Positions 45,262 to 55,500 of a stretch of 64,000 bases of DNA are shown one piece after another. How positions within the stretch are numbered: position 1 is the first letter of the stretch; every line of letters begins with the position of its first letter. Both the position numbers and the translations under genes were made by a program. The notes beneath the pieces were generated by a model. The model was not told the origin of the DNA. It was given only the letters and a program-made list of their open reading frames with translations, and searched no databases. This stretch comes from Ignavibacteriales bacterium (GTDB lineage: Bacteria; Bacteroidota; Ignavibacteria; UBA10030), in contig JAPLFR010000003.1 in assembly GCA_026390575.1 (NCBI GenBank), positions 45,134 through 109,133 on the forward strand, in the 5' to 3' direction.

Positions 45262-47022
45262 CTACTTCACTTCATTCATTCGGAAGATAGCATAACTAAC
45301 CGGATTCATTCTGATCGAAGCTGAATTCTCCTTCAGCGATACAGTTCCTTCACCCGAGATTAGTTTTGGTTTCTGACTTTTATATGTCAGTGCAAAAGTT
45401 GTTCTCACTTCCCGGTTTGCAGGATTTAGTACAACCAACAACCGTTCTTTTCCTTTTGTCCGGATATATGCAAAGGGATAGGTATCCTTTTCTGCACAGA
45501 CAGGAGCGAATTCTGCATATGCAAGAAGTGCCGGTTCTGTGTTGTGCAATTGAATCAACTCTTTCACTTTATTGAGCAGCGAGCGTTTATCTTTTTCCTG
45601 TGTCGCTGCATCAGGCGCACCTGCTGTTGTATCCACAGCCCGGTACAATTTTTCCGGACTCGCTGTTGAAAATCCTTTATTCATTCCATTGGTCCATTGC
45701 ATCGGCGTCCGGTCGCCGGCGCGTCCCATATAACTTCCTTCGATGTGAGGCAATCCCTCTAACTGTCGCATACCAATCTCGTCGCCGTAATATACAAAAG
45801 GCGTCCCGGGGAGTGTGAGCATGAACGCAAAAATGACCGCGATATCCTTATCAATCCTACCGTTGTTTTTTATTCTTGTTAAATCATGATTGCCGAATGG
45901 AACGGAAATATATCCTTTTTCCCTGCTTCCATAGTATTGATCCATATAGAGTTTGATAAAGTTGGAAATATCTCCCTTTCCTTCTGAGTCAAAAAAGCTA
46001 TGACCGTCATGATTTGGATTCCGGATCTTTTCTTTTTGGAATAGGTCGTCATACCCATTGAACCAGTGGAAGAAATCGGCGTTGAAGCCGCCTTTCACCG
46101 CATCTTTGGGGTACGACCATTCCGCCACCGTGAAAGTACCGGGATATTCTTTATCGAGGAACTCACGCACGGTCTTCCAGTACTTGCTGGTTGCTGAACC
46201 GTCATCATTTTTCACCAGCGAACCGGCCATATCAATTCTGAAACCATCGCATCCCATATTGAGCCAGAAGCGCATGACATTTTTCATTTCTTCCTTTAAT
46301 GCCATCACATCGGGATGGTCTGTAGGAAGCTGCCACGGCTGCTGCGGATCCGGATTCGCATAGCCGTAATTCAATGCCGGCTGATGCCAGAAGAAATTAT
46401 TCATAAACATACCGTCGCGTTCGCAATACCCCTGGATGAAGTTGCTGCGATATTTTTCCATTCCTGGAAACCACGTACTGCCTGTCCAAACGTACCAGTT
46501 GCTGTACTTGTTTGGCTTCGGATCGCACGATGCTTTGAACCACGGGTGATCGATACTGGTATAGCTTGGGACATAATCGATAATGACATGCATCCCCCGC
46601 TTATGCACTTCAGCAAACAATCGTTTTGCATCCTCGTTTGTTCCGTACCGGGGCGCTACTTTATAAAAGTCAGTCACATCGTATCCAGCATCGCGAAAGG
46701 GAGATTCATAGAACGGGTTGAGCCAGATCGCACCGATACCCAGGCTTTTTATATAATCCAGCTTCTCGATAATTCCCTGCAAGTCGCCGACTCCATCGCC
46801 GTTCGCATCGTAAAATGTTTGAGGATAGATTTGATAGAAGACCGCATTATCCACCCACGCCGGACTCTCCGGGCGCTGAACATTCCCGGTTATCAAGTAG
46901 GTTGTTTTTGATGTATTCGCTGTATCCTGTGCTTGACTCTGAGGCACGCTTGCTGTAAGAACAAAAAGAAATAGAGCGATGTTGAGAAGAATTATAATTT
47001 TATTTTTTATCATAATGTTCAT
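45262..47022 (-). CDS. Exported GH13 family glycosidase with altered region I
   Basis: The 586-residue enzyme has a signal peptide (NIMIKNKIIILLNIALFLFVLTASVPQSQAQ) and a GH13 barrel: YQIYPQTFYDANGDGVGDLQGI, region II GFRIDMAG with nucleophile Asp264, region III FTVAEWSY with Glu301, and region IV PFGNHDLTR with His379-Asp380. The layout matches oligo-1,6-glucosidase/alpha-glucosidase-type members. Region I, normally D(F/V)VxNH, reads DYVPSY (149-154), so the Asn-His pair is replaced by Ser-Tyr. It is followed by the GH5 gene and has no T9SS domain. Confidence 0.88.
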   Translation of the reverse strand: MNIMIKNKIIILLNIALFLFVLTASVPQSQAQDTANTSKTTYLITGNVQRPESPAWVDNAVFYQIYPQTFYDANGDGVGDLQGIIEKLDYIKSLGIGAIWLNPFYESPFRDAGYDVTDFYKVAPRYGTNEDAKRLFAEVHKRGMHVIIDYVPSYTSIDHPWFKASCDPKPNKYSNWYVWTGSTWFPGMEKYRSNFIQGYCERDGMFMNNFFWHQPALNYGYANPDPQQPWQLPTDHPDVMALKEEMKNVMRFWLNMGCDGFRIDMAGSLVKNDDGSATSKYWKTVREFLDKEYPGTFTVAEWSYPKDAVKGGFNADFFHWFNGYDDLFQKEKIRNPNHDGHSFFDSEGKGDISNFIKLYMDQYYGSREKGYISVPFGNHDLTRIKNNGRIDKDIAVIFAFMLTLPGTPFVYYGDEIGMRQLEGLPHIEGSYMGRAGDRTPMQWTNGMNKGFSTASPEKLYRAVDTTAGAPDAATQEKDKRSLLNKVKELIQLHNTEPALLAYAEFAPVCAEKDTYPFAYIRTKGKERLLVVLNPANREVRTTFALTYKSQKPKLISGEGTVSLKENSASIRMNPVSYAIFRMNEVK

Positions 47023-47130
47023 TCAGATTATTATGAGTAAAGTTGACTTAAACATCGCTCCCAAGTCGGTTGAAGAGCGTATCCCCGGAAGCACAGTTTT
47101 CAGGATGTTCAGTTCGGGAGAACATCTCCC

Positions 47131-48723
47131 TTACAGCGTTGGAATCCAATGAAGGTCTTCTCTTATCAGTTTAATTAATTGCATCGCGGCAGGTAAAGAT
47201 TCAATAAGATCATTTGCCAGAAGACCCCGTTTTCCTATTTTCTTTGCGGCAAGATCCCCTGAAAATCCGTGGAGGTACACACCGGCATAAGCAGCTTCAC
47301 TATCAGGCATTCCCTGCGCCCATAAGCCGGCAATAATTCCGGAGAGTACATCACCCGAACCTGCAGTTGCCATTCCGGGATTTCCTGTTGAGTTGAGGAA
47401 ACAGTTCCCATCCTTTGATGCGGTAACAGTTGGAACACCTTTGAGTACGATCGTTGTACCAATTTGCTTTGCTAAAACACGAGCCGCCTCAATACGGTGG
47501 CGTTCAACTTCGATCGATGACAATCCAGTAAGACGCGAGAATTCTCCAACGTGCGGCGTCAGTATACATTGAGCGCGTGCGGAACGGAACTTAGAAATCC
47601 CATTCGCAGCTATTGCATTTAATCCATCGGCATCAACCAGCACTTTTCCACGATACTCAAGCAGGAGTTTGAGAATAAGCTGCTGTGTTTCAAGATTTTG
47701 AGATAATCCTGGACCGATGACTAATACATCCGCCCAAGAAAGTTTTGCGCGAATTCCATCAAGTGCGCTAAGGCTCAATGTTCCGTCACTCGTCGCCGGA
47801 AGCGGAAAAGTCATCACCTCCGTCAGCTTGCGTGCAAGGATAGGATACACTGGTTCTGGTGTTCCCAATACAACCGCACCGGCACCGGCCCGCATTGCAG
47901 AGGTACTGCATAATGCCGCCGCACCAGTTAATCCTTTTGAACCGGCGAGCACCAGCACCTTGCCAACGCTGTACTTATGCGCGTGCATCGATCTCTTTGG
48001 AATAATCCTGTTCACATCCGCTTGTTCAACAAGAGTAGCTTGCAGTCGTCTATCTTTTATAATCGAGTTTGGAATTCCGATTTCTACCACAGATACAGAT
48101 CCAACCCGCTCGCGTCCTTGATTGCAGAGTAATCCGGATTTGATAGCTCCGAAGGTCACCGTTATATTGGCTCGCACTGCGCAATTCTCAACGACCCCGG
48201 TTGTTCCATTGACACCGGAAGGAATATCCACCGCAACAATCTGCGTTTCTTGTGTATTCATCCAGTCAATGACGTCTGCAAATGGTTTACGGACAGCACC
48301 GCTAAAGCCGGTACCAAATATAGCATCCACAATAATATCGGGCTTTGGAATTGATGAAAGAAGTTTTTTTGAATATCGATGAAGCGTGATTAGATGGGAC
48401 GACTTCTTGACGAATTTTTGCAGAATGATAAAATTCCTTTTTGCATCTCCCTTCAATTCAGATGGTGACGCCATCAGCAGGACACTTATCTGTGCACATG
48501 AATTTGAAAGCAGACGTGCGATAACAAATCCATCGCCGCCATTATTTCCTTTACCGCAGACAATGAGAATATTTTTGGTTTCAAGCGTGGAATATTTTTG
48601 CTTGATGATTTCGACTACGCCGCGTCCGGCATTCTCCATCAAGAGTAATCCGGGGACACCGTAGGTATTGATAGTGGACTCGTCACACCATCGCATTTCT
48701 TCGGCCGAAACTACGCGCTGCAT
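47131..48723 (-). CDS. nnr: Bifunctional NAD(P)H-hydrate repair enzyme
   Basis: The 530-residue protein fuses the YjeF_N epimerase (about 1-215; GKGNNGGDGFVIARLL, AVDIPSGVNGTTG) to the carbohydrate-kinase-like dehydratase (about 225-515; GKVLVLAGSKGLTGAAALCS, GPGLSQ, LTPHVGEFSRLTG, GNPGMATAGSGDVLSGIIAGL). Together they repair hydrated NADH and NADPH. The Asp in GSGDVL is the dehydratase catalytic residue. It precedes the GH13 gene by 108 bp. Confidence 0.95.
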   Translation of the reverse strand: MQRVVSAEEMRWCDESTINTYGVPGLLLMENAGRGVVEIIKQKYSTLETKNILIVCGKGNNGGDGFVIARLLSNSCAQISVLLMASPSELKGDAKRNFIILQKFVKKSSHLITLHRYSKKLLSSIPKPDIIVDAIFGTGFSGAVRKPFADVIDWMNTQETQIVAVDIPSGVNGTTGVVENCAVRANITVTFGAIKSGLLCNQGRERVGSVSVVEIGIPNSIIKDRRLQATLVEQADVNRIIPKRSMHAHKYSVGKVLVLAGSKGLTGAAALCSTSAMRAGAGAVVLGTPEPVYPILARKLTEVMTFPLPATSDGTLSLSALDGIRAKLSWADVLVIGPGLSQNLETQQLILKLLLEYRGKVLVDADGLNAIAANGISKFRSARAQCILTPHVGEFSRLTGLSSIEVERHRIEAARVLAKQIGTTIVLKGVPTVTASKDGNCFLNSTGNPGMATAGSGDVLSGIIAGLWAQGMPDSEAAYAGVYLHGFSGDLAAKKIGKRGLLANDLIESLPAAMQLIKLIREDLHWIPTL

Positions 48724-48743
48724 AAAAAACTCCGTTTCGTGAA

Positions 48744-50168
48744 TTACAAGAAACGTTGAGCAACTTGAATGATAAACGAAGGAAACAGTCCGAGCACGAG
48801 CACAGCAACCGCACAGAGCACTACCACCGCCAATGCCGCTCGCGATGGTTTGGAGGCAATATCAGCATGCCCTTCCCGGAAATACATCAATACCACAACT
48901 CGCAAATAATAATATGCAGATACAAGACTCGCAAGCACGCCGATAATTGCCAACCACGTCATGTGTGATTTGATTGCGGCAAAGAAGACATAATACTTGC
49001 CAAAGAATCCAGCGAACGGCGGAACCCCAGCTAGTGCAAACATAAAGACAGACATAAGGAATGCCAACAACGGCTGCTGGCGGCTTAATCCTACATAATC
49101 ATCAAGTGTAAGATTTTTATCATCTTCTTGTTCCACAAAACTGACGATGGCGAAAGCGCCAAAATTCATCATAGTATAAGCAACAAGATAGAACATGACA
49201 CCCACTTGTCCATCAAGCGTACCGGCGGCGATACCGGAGAGCATATATCCGGCATGCGCGATGCTTGAATATGCCAGCATCCGCTTGATATTTGTTTGTG
49301 TAATCGCGACGATGTTGCCAAGAATCATAGATGCCGCGGCAAGAAGAGCGATAAGTTCATTGACCCGTCCGCCGAGAAAATCAAATGTGCGAATGAACAC
49401 GGTAATAAACGCCGCAAATGCTGCTGCCTTCACTCCTGTTGACATAAACGCTGTCACAGTTGTCGGTGCACCTTCGTACACATCCGGCGCCCACATGTGG
49501 AACGGTACCGCCGCCACTTTGAATGCCAACCCAATGATGATCAGACCAGCACCGATGACAAACACACTATTGGTTGCAACTACAGCGAATACGTTTTGAA
49601 TTATCAGAAGATTTGTTGTGCCGACTGCACCGTAGATAAGCGCAATACCATAGAGAAGAAACCCGGTTGAGAACGCTCCGAGCAGGAAATACTTTAATGC
49701 CGCCTCATTTGCGCGTTCCTTCGTGCGAATAAATCCCGCCAGCACATATAAACATACCGACATCAATTCAATACCGAGAAAAAGAATGATGAGATCATTT
49801 GCCGAAGCTATCAACATCATACCGACTGTGGTAAAAAGCAGCAGGATATAGAATTCTCCGCGATGGTACTTCTGCTGTTCAAAATAATTGCGTGAGAGTA
49901 CGACCGTCATACATGCAACGATGCAAAATAACGTACCAAAGAAATTTGCATAACCGCCGTGCCGGATCATCGCGCCAAAACTTTGTCCTTCAGCGTCCAG
50001 ATTAGAGACAGCGAATACTGCTGCCAACGCTAGCCCAGCCAAGCTGACGTACGAAGTTATTACCGGTTTTGTACGGTGAGTTGCTTCCACTATCATTGCC
50101 ACAAGCGCTGTCACTGTCACGATCATGACAGGTGCGTTGGAATAAATATCGTTCAAATAAGAATTCAT
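48744..50168 (-). CDS. nuoN: NADH-quinone oxidoreductase subunit N
   Basis: The 474-residue membrane protein is an antiporter-like complex I subunit with about 13-14 helices. Conserved segments include LIILFLGIELMSVCLYVLAGF, EAALKYFLLGAFSTGFLLYG (the key Lys/Glu pair), PFHMWAPDVYEGAPT and NIKRMLAYSSIAHAGYMLSG. It ends the nuo run, about 260 bp after the antiporter-like gene. Confidence 0.95.
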   Translation of the reverse strand: MNSYLNDIYSNAPVMIVTVTALVAMIVEATHRTKPVITSYVSLAGLALAAVFAVSNLDAEGQSFGAMIRHGGYANFFGTLFCIVACMTVVLSRNYFEQQKYHRGEFYILLLFTTVGMMLIASANDLIILFLGIELMSVCLYVLAGFIRTKERANEAALKYFLLGAFSTGFLLYGIALIYGAVGTTNLLIIQNVFAVVATNSVFVIGAGLIIIGLAFKVAAVPFHMWAPDVYEGAPTTVTAFMSTGVKAAAFAAFITVFIRTFDFLGGRVNELIALLAAASMILGNIVAITQTNIKRMLAYSSIAHAGYMLSGIAAGTLDGQVGVMFYLVAYTMMNFGAFAIVSFVEQEDDKNLTLDDYVGLSRQQPLLAFLMSVFMFALAGVPPFAGFFGKYYVFFAAIKSHMTWLAIIGVLASLVSAYYYLRVVVLMYFREGHADIASKPSRAALAVVVLCAVAVLVLGLFPSFIIQVAQRFL

Positions 50169-50427
50169 AGATCCATATTCAATTCAGAGTTTTATCCATT
50201 AGCATTAATTCCCACGAACTTCAGCTCGTGGAATAGAATAATATAAATGTTACGGCTTGAGCCACATCTATTTATCCTCGACATAAACCTGCCTGCCGGC
50301 AGGCGTCGTGGCAATAATTATCGTATTTGTCAATCTTTATTCATCCAAGATGCTTTTTCGTGAAACTCGATTTATTGACAATTTACTTAAATTTGCTCTA
50401 AACAGTCGTTCATAAAAAAGTGAACGC
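50169..50427. other. Intergenic region with small palindromes between nuoN and the antiporter gene
   Basis: No gene is seen. Palindromes include CCACGA/TCGTGG (about 50212-50232), the GCCTGCCGGCAGGC palindrome (about 50291-50304) and CGTTCA/TGAACG (about 50404-50423) just past the antiporter stop. They look like dispersed mini-hairpin elements rather than operators. Confidence 0.5.
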
Positions 50428-51867
50428 TTAGATCCGGAAAAAGAGATACCAGATACATGCAAATATTGGAAACAAAATCGGCAGCGAATACTTCGCGATA
50501 TAACCGAAGAAGCTTGGGCACTGAACTCCGGATTGTTCAGCTATGGATTTCACCATAAAATTTGGCCCGTTGCCAATATATGTGTTTGCACCAAAAAACA
50601 CTGCACCAATTGAAATCGCCTGTACATAACGCCATGACTGCGACGTAATCTCCAATGCACTAGCTTGCAGCGGATTCGGTAAACCAGCCGCTGATGGAGT
50701 TGTAAGACCAAGCATCAGGTTCATGTGCTGCACATTGTCCACATTCGCTCCGTGCAATCCGAATGCTGCTGTGAGAAAATTTAAATATGTCGGCGCATTG
50801 TCGAGCACGCTTGACAAAATTCCTGATCCCCAGAAATATTGTCCCGGCGTTACAATGCCAATGCTTACCGCATTCAATTCCAGCCAATCAAGCGCCGGTA
50901 GCATCGTAGCAAAAATTCCAGCAAATAATATTGCCACTTCTTTCAGCGGCACAAAGTTAAAATCATTCTTCTGGTGAATTTCTTCCTTTGTTGTCAGAAA
51001 CGATGCGAGCGCCGCGCTCCACATAAGTACTTCCCGCAGCATCAATGGCGCAGGCGATTCTATAAAAACGGCCGCAATAATAATGAGAAGAAATACGATG
51101 TTGTGCAATCCGGATACTTCCGGCTCGTCAATTTCAATTGTCGATTCCTTTGCCGCGACCGATTCCTTCCGAAAGTTGTACACATCGATCACATAAAATA
51201 TTATCAGGATCATTCCTATCGTCAATATCCAGATAGAAGAAACACGGGTGATTATCCAGAAAAAAGGAACACCTTTGAGAAATCCGAGAAACAATGGAGG
51301 ATCGCCGATCGGTGTTAACGCACCGCCAATGTTGCTAACAAGGAAAATAAAAAAAACAACATGATAACCCTTAATGCGGTACTTATTCATCCGAATAAAT
51401 GGGCGAATCAACAGCATCGACGCACCGGTTGTACCAAGAATATTTGCAATAACTGCACCGGTGGCAAGCAATGCGACATTTCCTCTCGGCGTTGACTTTC
51501 CGCGTATTCGAAGATGGACTCCACCTGACACGACAAACAATGATCCGATCAGCGAGATAAAACTTATATATTCATACGATGTTAGAAAAAGACGCGGAGT
51601 ATTGTGAAGCGAAAATGAGTAATAGAAAACGACAACGAATCCCAGAGTGAACGCAACTAGCGGATAATTCTTTTCCCACCAATTCCTGTCGATAAACGGC
51701 ATGATCGCAATTGATAGGAGCAATAGAAGGAACGGTGCTATATACCACGCATTTACAGGTATTACTTCTACAGCCATCAGATAAGAGCCGAAGAAATTAT
51801 ACAACGCCATCACAACGACAGCGATAACGGCAAATTTCCAGACAATATTTTTAGTTTGTGATTTCAA
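50428..51867 (-). CDS. Sodium:proton antiporter-like membrane protein (ion transporter superfamily, CitMHS_2 type) inside the nuo cluster
   Basis: The 479-residue protein has about 12 membrane helices and two signature re-entrant-like segments: NILGTTGASMLLIRPFIRMN with SNIGGALTPIGDPPLFLGFLKGVPF, and SVLDNAPTYLNFL with ANTYIGNGPNFMVKSIAE. These GDPP/DNAPTY/GNGPN motifs mark the NhaD/CitMHS_2 branch, commonly annotated as sodium:proton antiporters. It directly abuts nuoM (nuoM stop 51868-51870, this ATG 51865-51867), so the two are almost certainly co-translated. Ion specificity is unproven. Confidence 0.85.
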   Translation of the reverse strand: MKSQTKNIVWKFAVIAVVVMALYNFFGSYLMAVEVIPVNAWYIAPFLLLLLSIAIMPFIDRNWWEKNYPLVAFTLGFVVVFYYSFSLHNTPRLFLTSYEYISFISLIGSLFVVSGGVHLRIRGKSTPRGNVALLATGAVIANILGTTGASMLLIRPFIRMNKYRIKGYHVVFFIFLVSNIGGALTPIGDPPLFLGFLKGVPFFWIITRVSSIWILTIGMILIIFYVIDVYNFRKESVAAKESTIEIDEPEVSGLHNIVFLLIIIAAVFIESPAPLMLREVLMWSAALASFLTTKEEIHQKNDFNFVPLKEVAILFAGIFATMLPALDWLELNAVSIGIVTPGQYFWGSGILSSVLDNAPTYLNFLTAAFGLHGANVDNVQHMNLMLGLTTPSAAGLPNPLQASALEITSQSWRYVQAISIGAVFFGANTYIGNGPNFMVKSIAEQSGVQCPSFFGYIAKYSLPILFPIFACIWYLFFRI

Positions 51868-53439
51868 TTATTTTTCAGATTGAAGCTGTAATGAACCGAT
51901 GAATCGTACCTGCGATCCACGTTTCACGCTTTCCATCTGCTCGACCGTTTGTTTCACTAATGGAGCAGATTTGCTGAGGAAAGGCTTCGGATAAACACCA
52001 ATCCATACGATGAAGAGTACAATCGGAACGAGCACAGCGATTTCTCGTTTTGTCAAATCGATAAGATGATGTCCGCCATAAAGACCATCTTGATGCGCAG
52101 GTCCAAACATGACACGCTGATACATCCACAGCATATAGACAGCTGAGAAGATAATGCCAAGACCGGCGACCGCAGTAAAGATTCGATTATCTATCAACGT
52201 TGATTTAAACGATCCTATCATGATCAAGAATTCACCAACGAAACCGTTCAATCCAGGCAAGCCGATAGACGAGAAGGAAACAATCATGAAGAAGGTTGCA
52301 AAAATCGGCATTAGCTTCGCTACTCCGCCGTAGTCTGCAATTAACCGCGTGTGTGTGCGATCGTAAATCATACCAACAAGGAGGAAGAGTGCGCCGGTCG
52401 AAAGTCCGTGGTTAATCATCTGAATGATTGCGCCTTGCAATCCTTCTTCGGTCATCGAAAATATTCCAAGCATTACAAATCCCAGGTGCGAGACAGACGA
52501 ATATGCAACAAGTTTCTTGATATCGGTTTGCACCATTGCTACTAATGCTCCGTAGACAATTCCGATGACAGCGAGCGTGCACATAAGTGGTACCGCACGC
52601 AGCGATGCTTCGGCAAAGAGCGGCAGATTGAAGCGGATAAAGCCGTATGTGCCCATCTTCAATAAAATACCGGCAAGAATGACGCTGCCAGCCGTTGGTG
52701 CTTCGACGTGGGCATCGGGCAGCCACGTATGCAATGGCCACAGTGGTACTTTAATAGCAAAACTCAATCCGAACGCCGCAAACATCCACATCTGCAGGTC
52801 GACGGGGAGCATCGGTGCAATACGATAGAGATCAAGCAAGTTGGTTGTGAATTGTCCGCCCGGAACAGTCGATGCAAAATACGCCAGTGAAATAATTGCG
52901 ACAAGCATCAATAGACTGCCGAATAATGTATAGAGAAAGAATTTTACTGCTGCGTAAATGCGGTTTTGTCCGCCCCAAATTCCGATGATAAAGTACATCG
53001 GAATAAGCATTGCTTCCCAGAAAATGTAGAAGAGGAACAAATCGAGCGATGCAAAGACGCCGATCATTCCAACTTCCAGCAACAGCACCATCGCTGTATA
53101 ATTTCTAATCTGTTTCTGAATAGCATTCCACGTTCCCAAGAGCGCCAGCGGTGTCAGAAATGTCGTCAGCAGAATCAGCAGCAACGACATCCCATCAATG
53201 CCAACGTGATAGCTGATATTCAAACTGCTTATCCAGACAGCTTTTTGCTGAAATTGAAATCCCAAAACGGCTGCATCAAATCCGAAATAAAGAACGAGCG
53301 AGACAATAAAAGTCAGCGCTGTCCCTCCAAATCCAATCAGCTTAATACCACGGTCGTTCTCTTCCGGAAGAAAAAGAACGATGACAGCAAAGAAGAGCGG
53401 AAGAAATATTATCGCCGTCAAGATGAATTCAGAAATCAT
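51868..53439 (-). CDS. nuoM: NADH-quinone oxidoreductase subunit M
   Basis: The 523-residue antiporter-like subunit shows YHVGIDGMSLLLILLTTFLTPLALLG, LFYIFWEAMLIPMYFIIGIWGG, KFFLYTLFGSLLML, PLWPLHTWLPDAHVEAPTAGSVILAGILLKMG and DIKKLVAYSSVSHLGFVMLG, with the proton-channel Lys and Glu residues. It lies 21 bp after nuoL and runs straight into the antiporter gene. Confidence 0.97.
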   Translation of the reverse strand: MISEFILTAIIFLPLFFAVIVLFLPEENDRGIKLIGFGGTALTFIVSLVLYFGFDAAVLGFQFQQKAVWISSLNISYHVGIDGMSLLLILLTTFLTPLALLGTWNAIQKQIRNYTAMVLLLEVGMIGVFASLDLFLFYIFWEAMLIPMYFIIGIWGGQNRIYAAVKFFLYTLFGSLLMLVAIISLAYFASTVPGGQFTTNLLDLYRIAPMLPVDLQMWMFAAFGLSFAIKVPLWPLHTWLPDAHVEAPTAGSVILAGILLKMGTYGFIRFNLPLFAEASLRAVPLMCTLAVIGIVYGALVAMVQTDIKKLVAYSSVSHLGFVMLGIFSMTEEGLQGAIIQMINHGLSTGALFLLVGMIYDRTHTRLIADYGGVAKLMPIFATFFMIVSFSSIGLPGLNGFVGEFLIMIGSFKSTLIDNRIFTAVAGLGIIFSAVYMLWMYQRVMFGPAHQDGLYGGHHLIDLTKREIAVLVPIVLFIVWIGVYPKPFLSKSAPLVKQTVEQMESVKRGSQVRFIGSLQLQSEK

Positions 53440-53460
53440 CGTATCAATTCCATTTTTATG

Positions 53461-55419
53461 TTACCTCAACAACAGCCACGTGATCACAAAAAGGATACCG
53501 CCAATGAACACTACTGCATACGACTGCGCCACACCTGTTTGAATTTTCCGAAGTATTTGACCGACACCGTTGATAATTTTCGCTGAACCATTGACCGATC
53601 CATCAATCATGGTAACGTCCATCGCCTTCCAGAGTATATCGTTTGATATTTTCACCGTGGGATCAACAATCACTGCATCATATATTTCATCGACGTAATA
53701 TTTGTTGAGCAGTGTGCGATAGATTCGAGGATACCGTTTCGCAAGAGATACAGCGAGTTCTTCACGCTGGAGATATATCCAACGCGCAACATAAATACAG
53801 GAGGCGGCAATGGCAACTGAAACAAACATCAGCAGGTATTCCATGATTCCACCGGCATGTTCACCAGCAAGTAATTTATATTGCGCTGGAGAGAAGACAG
53901 GTTCAAGCCAGTTCTCGATAGCGCTTACGTGCGGGATACCGACGAATCCTCCGATGATCGACAGCACAGCAAGAATAATGAGCGGTACGGTCATTGTTTT
54001 TGGTGCTTCATGAGGATGTACATGATGATGATCTCCGCCAGAGGCGGATCCGCCTTTGGTGGAGAATCGCTCTTTTCCTTCAAATGTAAGTGTCACCAGT
54101 CGGAACATATAGAACGCCGTCATTGCCGCTCCAAAAACTCCAAGCAGCCAAAGTATCCATGATCCTTGTTCACTGCTAAACGCTCTCCAGAGAATTTCAT
54201 CTTTACTAAAAAATCCAGCGAAAGGCGGAATGCCCGCAATTGCAATCGCGCCAATAAGAAATGTTTTATATGTGACAGGTAAGTATTTTTTCAATCCGCC
54301 CATCTTTTGAATATCCTGCTCATCGTGCATCGCGTGTATGACAGCGCCGGATCCAAGGAAGAGAAGTGCTTTGAAAAACGCGTGCGTCATCAGATGAAAG
54401 ATGCCGGCGCTGAATGCCGCCACACCCATTGCAAGAAACATGTACCCAAGCTGGCTGATTGTGGAATACGCAAGCACCTTCTTGATATCATTCTGCACCA
54501 ATCCAATAGTCGCTGCGAATACAGCCGTCACTGCACCAACAATTGCTATAAACTCCATGGTCACCGGAGCGAGTGCAAAAAGAATTGAACAGCGTGCGAC
54601 CATATATACACCGGCCGTTACCATTGTTGCGGCATGGATCAATGCACTTACCGGCGTAGGACCGGCCATTGCATCAGGCAGCCAAACATATAATGGAATC
54701 TGCGCCGATTTGCCCATCGCACCAACGAAAAGCAAGAGTGTAATCCATAAAGCAGTCGTATTCCCCACCGACAACAGTGATGCCGAGTTAAATACAGCGT
54801 TAAAGTTCAGACTGCCAAACGTGGAATATATCAACAGCATGCCAAGAATAAATCCAAAGTCGCCGATACGATTGACGATAAAGGCCTTTTTTGCAGCGTC
54901 GCCTGTGAATTTCTTTTCGTACCAAAATCCTATGAGCAAATAGGAACAAAGCCCAACGCCTTCCCAGCCGAGAAACATGAGCAGGAAATTATCAGCAAGA
55001 ACAAGAGTGAGCATTGCAAAGATAAAAAGGTTCAGATAGGCAAAGAAGCGCCAAAATCCGGCGTCGTCATGCATATAACCAATGGAATAAATATGAATTA
55101 AAAATCCAACTCCGGTTACAATAAGCGTCATTAAAATCGATAACTGGTCAATTTGATAGGCAACGTTGACGGTGAGCGAGCTTGATGAACCAGTGAACGT
55201 TGAGAGCCACGTGAATAATTCCACCGACTGCTTTCGCTGCTCCGGTTCAACGCCCAACATCTGTACGAAAAGTATTAAAGCAAATAAGAAGGAAAATCCT
55301 ACTGTACCACAGCCGATCGCTCCAACGAGTTTTTCATTCTTCATCCGCGAACCGAAAATTCCGAGAACGAGGAATCCTATAAAAGGAAAGACAATAATTA
55401 ATGGCGCGTATGAGAACAT
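53461..55419 (-). CDS. nuoL: NADH-quinone oxidoreductase subunit L
   Basis: The 652-residue subunit has the NuoL core ([54 protein letters not shown]-like, [51 protein letters not shown]) and a long C-terminal lateral helix region. An unusual His-rich loop ([13 protein letters not shown]) precedes it. It follows nuoK by 81 bp. Confidence 0.97.
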   Translation of the reverse strand: [652 protein letters not shown]

Positions 55420-55466
55420 TTTTCTAGAGTCTAATATTTAGAATTTAGGTATGAGGGATTTCTTCC

Positions 55467-55490
55467 CTTCTACCTTCTACCTTCTACCTT
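55467..55490. repeat. Short pyrimidine tandem repeat between nuoK and nuoL
   Basis: About three and a half tandem copies of the 7-mer CTTCTAC, then a run of T. On the transcribed strand it is A/G-rich and lies about 50-70 nt before nuoL. Confidence 0.7.
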
Positions 55491-55500
55491 TTTTTTCGAA

